Source of the DNA: Muricoccus harenae
GTDB taxonomy: Bacteria > Pseudomonadota > Alphaproteobacteria > Acetobacterales > Acetobacteraceae
NCBI RefSeq assembly: GCF_009848505.1
Contig: NZ_WWDL01000001.1
Coordinates: forward strand, 405,249-469,248
DNA length: 64,000 nucleotides
Direction: 5' to 3'
The notes beneath the pieces are model-generated. The model saw nothing but the letters and a program-made list of their open reading frames with translations, ran no database searches and was not told the origin of the DNA. The position numbers and the translations under genes are program-made. The stretch's first letter is position 1, and the number at the start of each line of letters is the position of its first letter. Of the stretch, positions 59,669-64,000 are shown piece by piece.

Positions 59669-60454
59669 CTATTCAGTGCGGAGCGCGAAGCCGAAGCGGC
59701 GATAGGTCTCGGCGGCATCCGGCCCGGTGGCGAAGACAAGGAAGGCCCGGGCCTGCGCGTTGCCTGCCGCGCGGCGCGCCAGGGCGAAGGGATAGGTGAT
59801 GTGCGGATGGCTCTCCGCCGGAAAGCGGCCGACGACCTGCACCCCGCGCGATGCGGCGGCGTCGGTTTCATAGACGATGCCGAGCGGAGCTTCTCCGCGC
59901 TCCACGAGCAGCAAGGCGGAGCGGACATTGTCGGCGCGGGCAAGGCGGGGCGAGATGGCATCCCACTGACCCATCCAGCGGAGCGCCGCCTGGGCGTATT
60001 TGCCGGCCGGCACGTTGGAGGGATCCCCGGTGGCAAGGCGGCCATTCCCGCCAAGGAGCGCAGCGAGGCTGGTTCCGGGCCCCGGGGTGAAGGGCTGCAT
60101 GGGCTGTCCGGCGGGCGCGATGAGCACGAGCGCGTTGGCCAGCGGGCTGACGCGCGTGCCGTCCAGGATGAGGCCGCGCTGCTGGACGTAATCCATCCAG
60201 GGCTCGTCGGCGGAGGCGAAGATGTCGGCGGGCGCGCCCTGCTCGATTTGGCGGGCCAGGGCGGAGGAGGCGGCGAAGGAAAAGCGGGGGGCGGGGTTGC
60301 CCCTGGCCTGCCAGGCTTCGCCGAGGGCGCGCATCGCATCGGTCAGGCTGGCGGCGGCGAAAATGGTGGCGGGGGCCGGCCCCGTATCCGCCTGCGCCGG
60401 CAGGGTGGCCAGGACGAGGCTGGCCGGCAGCGCGAGGAGCGGGCGACGGCGCAT
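59669..60454 (-). CDS. modA: Molybdate-binding periplasmic protein
   Basis: ModA captures molybdate in the periplasm. The 261-residue protein has a signal peptide (about 1-22, ending in PAQA), the oxyanion-site FAAASLTDAMRALGEAW and FSFAASSALARQIEQGAPADIFASAD, then GDPSNVPAGKYAQAAL and GIVYETDAAA. It is first in the modABC operon. ATG 60454 was chosen to give a signal peptide. Confidence 0.94.
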   Translation of the reverse strand: MRRRPLLALPASLVLATLPAQADTGPAPATIFAAASLTDAMRALGEAWQARGNPAPRFSFAASSALARQIEQGAPADIFASADEPWMDYVQQRGLILDGTRVSPLANALVLIAPAGQPMQPFTPGPGTSLAALLGGNGRLATGDPSNVPAGKYAQAALRWMGQWDAISPRLARADNVRSALLLVERGEAPLGIVYETDAAASRGVQVVGRFPAESHPHITYPFALARRAAGNAQARAFLVFATGPDAAETYRRFGFALRTE

Positions 60455-60484
60455 CGGGCGTATCCGCTTCGTTGTTCCCGAATG

Positions 60485-60492
60485 GATATATC
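60485..60492 (-). promoter_or_regulatory. Possible ModE half-site upstream of modA
   Basis: GATATATC (60485-60492), inside ACCGATATATCC on the minus strand, is 31 bases before the modA ATG. It resembles one half of a ModE box (CG-TATATA type), but I see no second half at the usual spacing. Confidence 0.3.
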
Positions 60493-60587
60493 GGTCGCCG
60501 GGGGATGGTGCAATCCAGGTGGTCGGGTGGTGCTTCCCGAAGGAAGCCATGCGCCGGTCCGGCCCGCGGACCGGCGCCAGGGGTCGA

Positions 60588-60737
60588 TCAGCCGATCGAG
60601 CCGATGCTGAAGAAGGCCACCAGCCCGAGCACCACAAAGGCGCCGATGATCAGCAACGAGGTCATGCCCTCCGGGGCGCGTTCCGCCGGTGCGCCGGTGC
60701 TCATCTCCTGGCTGCTGCTCCGGTTTGCTTCGGCCAT
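60588..60737 (-). CDS. Small single-span membrane protein
   Basis: This 49-residue protein begins MAEANRSSSQEMSTGAPAER and ends in one hydrophobic helix (TSLLIIGAFVVLGLVAFFSIG). GGAAGGAGG about 8 bases before ATG 60737 is a strong ribosome-binding site and sets the start, despite an open frame upstream. No family is recognised. It lies upstream of modA on the same strand with 130 bases between, and is convergent with nothing. Confidence 0.6.
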   Translation of the reverse strand: MAEANRSSSQEMSTGAPAERAPEGMTSLLIIGAFVVLGLVAFFSIGSIG

Positions 60738-60830
60738 GATCGGGCCTCCTTCCGTAAAATTGCGGTTCCAGTGGCTGATAACGCATGGGGGCGCATCGCG
60801 TTCGGGGATGTGCGGCGGATCAACCTTGGA

Positions 60831-61460
60831 ATGGAGCAGGCAGGCCATATGCCGGATGAAAAGGGGCTTCGCTACGGGCCGCTGACGACGAGCTGCGCGC
60901 ATCTCTGTGTCGACATGCAGAACCTGTTCGCCGAGAAGACGGCCTGGCACACACCGTGGATGGAACGCGTGCTGCCGGTGGTGGAGCGCATCAGCAAACG
61001 CTACCCGGAGCGGACGATCTTCACCCGCTTCATCCCCGCCACGCATCCGGGGGAGGGGCATGGGACTTGGAAGCGCTACTACGAACGCTGGGCCGAGATG
61101 ACGCAGGAGGCACTTGCCCCAGGCATGGTGGACCTCGTGCCCTCGCTCGCGCAGCTGGTGCCACCGGCGCAGGTGCTGGACAAGGCGCGCTACTCGCCCT
61201 GGGTCGAGCCGGAGCTGGAGGCAATCCTGCGGCGGCGCGGGATCGACACGCTCGTGATCACTGGGGCGGAAACGGATGTCTGCGTGCTGGCGGCGGTGCT
61301 CGGCGCGGTGGATCGCGGATACCGCGTGGTGATCCCGACGGATGCGCTCTGCTCATCCTCGGACCGGACGCATGACGCGTTGCTGACGCTCTATCGCGAA
61401 CGCTATGGCCAGCAGGTTGAGACGGTCACCACGGATGAGCTGCTGGAGGCGTGGAATTGA
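60831..61460 (+). CDS. Isochorismatase-like cysteine hydrolase
   Basis: The protein (209 residues from ATG 60831; 203 if ATG 60849) has the isochorismatase fold with the triad Asp in LCVDMQNLF, Lys in VLDKARYSPW and Cys in GAETDVCVLAAVLGAVDRGY, followed by VVIPTDALCSSSDRTHDA. Family members hydrolyse amides or vinyl ethers such as nicotinamide or isochorismate. The substrate here is unknown. The frame is open upstream, overlapping unrelated genes on the other strand. Confidence 0.85.
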   Translation: MEQAGHMPDEKGLRYGPLTTSCAHLCVDMQNLFAEKTAWHTPWMERVLPVVERISKRYPERTIFTRFIPATHPGEGHGTWKRYYERWAEMTQEALAPGMVDLVPSLAQLVPPAQVLDKARYSPWVEPELEAILRRRGIDTLVITGAETDVCVLAAVLGAVDRGYRVVIPTDALCSSSDRTHDALLTLYRERYGQQVETVTTDELLEAWN

Positions 61461-61477
61461 GGAACGGGGCCTCCCTT

Positions 61478-62401
61478 TCAGCGATGCGCCAGCCATTCGG
61501 CGAGGCGCGTGCGCAGCCAGATCTCGGCTGGGTCCTGGTCCGACGCCGTCCGCCAGGCCATATGGGTGAGGGCTTCCGGGCAGGCGAGGGGAGGTGGATC
61601 GGAGGCAAGGGGCTCGGTGGGCCCGAAATGCGAAAACGCTTGCAGCAGGGATTCGGGGACGAGGCAGAGCAGGTCCGTATCCAACAGCGTCCGCGGTACC
61701 AGGGCGAAATCGGGCACGCCCAGGACCACCCGACGGCTGCGGCCGAGCTTCTGCAGCTCCTCATCCACAAAGCTGGTGAGCACGCCCCTGGCCGTGACGA
61801 TCAGATGCGGCCGCTCGCAATAGCTGTCTAGATCGATCGGGCCGGGGGTGGAAGCATCGCGCAGCACGCGCCATCCGTCGCGGCGGAGCACGCGCATCTT
61901 CGCCGCGGCTGGAAGCTCCTCGAGGTGACCGATGGCCATGCTGATCTCCCTCGATTCCAGCATGGCCGGGGCCGTGCGGTAGGATGCCGAGCGGAGGATG
62001 ATGCGGCAGCTCGGTGCCTCCTTCCGTAGCTGGCGCAGGAGGGGGAAGACGGCGAGGGCGATGTCGCCGCTCATGCCGATGCGGAAGGTGCGCGCATCAT
62101 GGGCGGGATCGAAGGGAATGGCGGTGGAGATCGCGCCGGCCATGCTCTGCAGCGCGGGCGCGAGTTGTGCCATCAACACTTCGGCTCGCGGAGTTGGTTC
62201 CAGCCGATGGCCGCTGCGGATGAACAACGGGTCACCGAAGAAGGCGCGTAGCCGCCCCAGTGCGGCGGAGGTCGCCGGCTGCGACAGGAAGAGCGTCTGC
62301 GCGGCGCGGGTGACGCTGCGTTCCCGCATCAGCGCCGCGAAGACGGGTAGGAGATTTAGGTCGAACTGCCGGAGGCCCACTTCCTCGGATCGCTGAGACA
62401 T
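61478..62401 (-). CDS. LysR family transcriptional regulator
   Basis: The 307-residue protein has an N-terminal helix-turn-helix (FDLNLLPVFAALMRERSVTRAAQTLFLSQPATSAALGRLR, about 12-51) and a LysR-type substrate-binding domain with YRTAPAMLESREISMAIGH. It is divergent from the FAD monooxygenase gene with 352 bases between, the usual arrangement for a regulator and its target. The effector is probably an aromatic compound, by inference from that target. Confidence 0.88.
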   Translation of the reverse strand: MSQRSEEVGLRQFDLNLLPVFAALMRERSVTRAAQTLFLSQPATSAALGRLRAFFGDPLFIRSGHRLEPTPRAEVLMAQLAPALQSMAGAISTAIPFDPAHDARTFRIGMSGDIALAVFPLLRQLRKEAPSCRIILRSASYRTAPAMLESREISMAIGHLEELPAAAKMRVLRRDGWRVLRDASTPGPIDLDSYCERPHLIVTARGVLTSFVDEELQKLGRSRRVVLGVPDFALVPRTLLDTDLLCLVPESLLQAFSHFGPTEPLASDPPPLACPEALTHMAWRTASDQDPAEIWLRTRLAEWLAHR

Positions 62402-62753
62402 CGGGAAGATCCATGTTCCGCCTTGCTGGGCAATATGAGGCGGCCCGGGCGAAATCAAACCTTGGGGCCCGGGCGGCGCGGAAAGCCTATGCAGGTTGAA
62501 CGAAGCTGCGGTGGATGATCCGCAAGCGGATGGCGGCGCCGTGTGGTGGTCCTGGACCGTGTTTTTGCCGATGGTTGACGCGCCCCCGCCCGAAATCCAG
62601 GGGGATCCATGTCTTCCGGTCAATGGAACGGCCCGCCATCGACGCCGCCTGCAATGCCATGTGACATCTCACTGTGACATTTTACACTTGCGGCCTATGC
62701 GGTTCGGACGCAAGTTCCGCGCCGCGTTGGATGTCAGAAGGAGAGCGCGACGG
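62402..62753. promoter_or_regulatory. 352-base divergent regulatory region with direct repeats
   Basis: Between the LysR gene and the monooxygenase there is no gene I can support. It contains a direct repeat TGTGACAT (62660-62667 and 62673-62680) with a 13-base period, followed directly by TTTACA (62681-62686), which could be a -35 element. These repeats may bind the LysR regulator or another activator. A ribosome-binding sequence AGAAGGAG precedes the monooxygenase ATG. Confidence 0.45.
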
Positions 62754-63944
62754 ATGCCGGAACAGAAGCCCGTTCTCATCGTCGGCGCGGGGCCCGTCGG
62801 GATGGTGGCGGCCGCCGCGCTGTCACAGCGGGGCGTGCCCGTCACGGTCCTGGAGGCCGGGGCGGAACTGTCCGGCGAGATGCGCGGCTCCACCTTCCAC
62901 GCGCCGACGCTCGACATGCTGGACGATCTCGGCGCCGCGAAGGCGATGATCGCGCAGGGCATCGTCGCGCCGCGCCTGCAGTACCGCAGCCGCGACCAGG
63001 GCATCATCGGCGACTTCGATTTCGGCGTGCTCGCCGATGTCACGCGCCACCCGTACCGGCTGCAATGCGAGCAGTTCAAGTTGACGCGCATCCTGCACGA
63101 CCTGCTGCGCGACAGGCCGGGCGTGTCGATCCGCTTCGATGCGCGAGTCGCGGGCTGCACGGACCGAGGGGAGGATGTGGAGGTGGTGCTGGAGGACGGT
63201 ACCCGGCTTGTTGGCAGCCATGTTCTCGGCACCGATGGCGCGCGTAGCGCCATCCGCAAGTCTGCCGGAATCGAGTTCGAGGGCTTCACCTGGCCGGAGC
63301 GCTTCCTGGTGCTCTCCACGCCCTTCGATTTCGCCGAGCACATCAACGAGCTTGCAGACGTCTCCTACTACGCCGATCCGGAGGAGTGGTTCTTCCTGCT
63401 GCGCGTGCCGGGGCTGTGGCGCGCCATGTTCCCGGTGCCTGCCGAGGTGCCGGATGAGGAAACGCTGACGGAGGCCTATGGCCGCGCCCGCTTCAGCCGG
63501 ATCGGGCCGGAATTCGAGGATTGCCCGGTGCGCCACCGCACCCTGTACCGTGTGCACCAGCGCGTGGCGAAGACCTTCCACCAGGGCCGCGTGCTGCTGG
63601 CCGGGGATGCGGCGCATATCAACAATCCGCTGGGCGGCATGGGGCTGAACGGTGGCGTACATGACGCCGTGAACCTGTCCGAGCGTCTGGCCAGCGTGTG
63701 GCAGGGCGAGGCCGCGCCCGATCTGCTCGACCAGTATGACCGCCAGCGCCGTGGCGTGACGGTCGAGCATGTGCAGCGCCAGACCATCGCCAACAAGCAG
63801 AACCTCGAGGCGAAGGATCCCAATGCGCAGCGCGCCTTCCGCGAGCGCATGGCGGCAACCTCCGCCGATCCGGTGCGCGCGCATGAATTCCTGCTCGGTG
63901 TTTCCATGATCGGCAGCCTGCGCCGCGCCGCCGAAATCGCCTGA
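62754..63944 (+). CDS. FAD-dependent monooxygenase (aromatic hydroxylase type)
   Basis: The 396-residue protein has the Rossmann motif LIVGAGPVGMVAAAALSQRG, the GTDGARSAIRKSAG segment around residue 160, and the second FAD motif GRVLLAGDAAHINNPLGGMGLNGGVHDA (about 278-305), the layout of UbiH/PHBH-type hydroxylases. These insert oxygen into aromatic rings using NAD(P)H. The exact substrate is unknown. The start with AGAAGGAG upstream was chosen over a longer open frame. The next gene starts 11 bases on. Confidence 0.88.
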   Translation: MPEQKPVLIVGAGPVGMVAAAALSQRGVPVTVLEAGAELSGEMRGSTFHAPTLDMLDDLGAAKAMIAQGIVAPRLQYRSRDQGIIGDFDFGVLADVTRHPYRLQCEQFKLTRILHDLLRDRPGVSIRFDARVAGCTDRGEDVEVVLEDGTRLVGSHVLGTDGARSAIRKSAGIEFEGFTWPERFLVLSTPFDFAEHINELADVSYYADPEEWFFLLRVPGLWRAMFPVPAEVPDEETLTEAYGRARFSRIGPEFEDCPVRHRTLYRVHQRVAKTFHQGRVLLAGDAAHINNPLGGMGLNGGVHDAVNLSERLASVWQGEAAPDLLDQYDRQRRGVTVEHVQRQTIANKQNLEAKDPNAQRAFRERMAATSADPVRAHEFLLGVSMIGSLRRAAEIA

Positions 63945-63955
63945 GGAGCCCCGAC

Positions 63956-64000
63956 ATGCCGATCACCAAGGAACATCTCGAGTTCCACGTGCCCAATTTC
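63956..64000 (+). CDS. Start of an unidentified gene (cut by window end)
   Basis: Fifteen codons are visible (MPITKEHLEFHVPNF). An ATG with GGAG 11 bases upstream follows the monooxygenase stop closely, so it is probably the next gene of that operon. Too little is present to name it. Confidence 0.5.
   Translation, partial: MPITKEHLEFHVPNF

Noticed and set aside
1..64000. CRISPR arrays or insertion sequences
   Set aside because: No regularly spaced repeats of CRISPR type and no transposase-like protein were seen; the only tandem repeats are coding (31092-31349 and 43644-43817).

Overview
The window is GC-rich, densely packed chromosomal DNA of an alphaproteobacterium. The gene set (ctaB-ctaG-ctaE with a small coxF-like gene, sdhCDAB, waaA-lpxK, an MbfA-type ferritin/VIT protein, a SAM-II riboswitch before metZ, DUF1489 and DUF2272 proteins) and the protein sequences suggest Acetobacteraceae, most like Roseomonas and relatives. 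This is judged from protein character only; no database search was possible.

Layout. 1-4.3 kb: end of a cytochrome c oxidase assembly operon (ctaB 3' end, small membrane protein, ctaG, ctaE, SURF1) and an M32 carboxypeptidase. 4.3-10 kb, mostly leftward: Asp/Glu racemase-like protein, DUF2272 lipoprotein, MbfA, lpxK, waaA, DUF1489. 10-17.4 kb: a chemoreceptor, an aspartate-semialdehyde-dehydrogenase homologue that seems to lack its catalytic Cys and His, then sdhCDAB with a 73-bp palindromic element between sdhA and sdhB. 17.4-28.5 kb: mixed metabolism (TIGR03862-like flavoprotein, a decayed dienelactone-hydrolase-like gene, transglutaminase, Rrf2 regulator, PNPOx-like protein, cysteine synthase, alpha/beta hydrolase, stand-alone CheB-type esterase, ATP-grasp ligase, D-aminoacylase, azlCD). 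28.6-40.1 kb: small stress-type protein, recX, two secreted proteins sharing a PDGTPGNPPGT repeat, argD-argF, a CBS/BON gene behind a good FNR-type promoter, hslO, two lipoproteins, folE, apaG, a LysE exporter, and metZ with a SAM-II riboswitch.

40.3-43 kb is the clearest accessory stretch: tRNA-Gly(CCC) followed by about 2.5 kb of lower-GC DNA with short orphan genes. 43.6-45.7 kb holds a 57-residue protein made of a tandem duplicated unit, a DUF6065-like protein and an EamA transporter; this is my best candidate for an undescribed system. 46-49 kb carries an unknown protein and a BTAD/TPR regulator. 49-57.7 kb is a tight leftward chemosensory operon (soluble receptor with two signalling tips, three-domain CheW, CheB, CheR, CheA, small STAS-like protein, CheY, CheC) with no flagellar genes nearby. 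57.8-60.5 kb is modABC. The end has a small membrane protein, an isochorismatase-like hydrolase, and a LysR regulator divergent from an FAD monooxygenase whose operon continues past the window.
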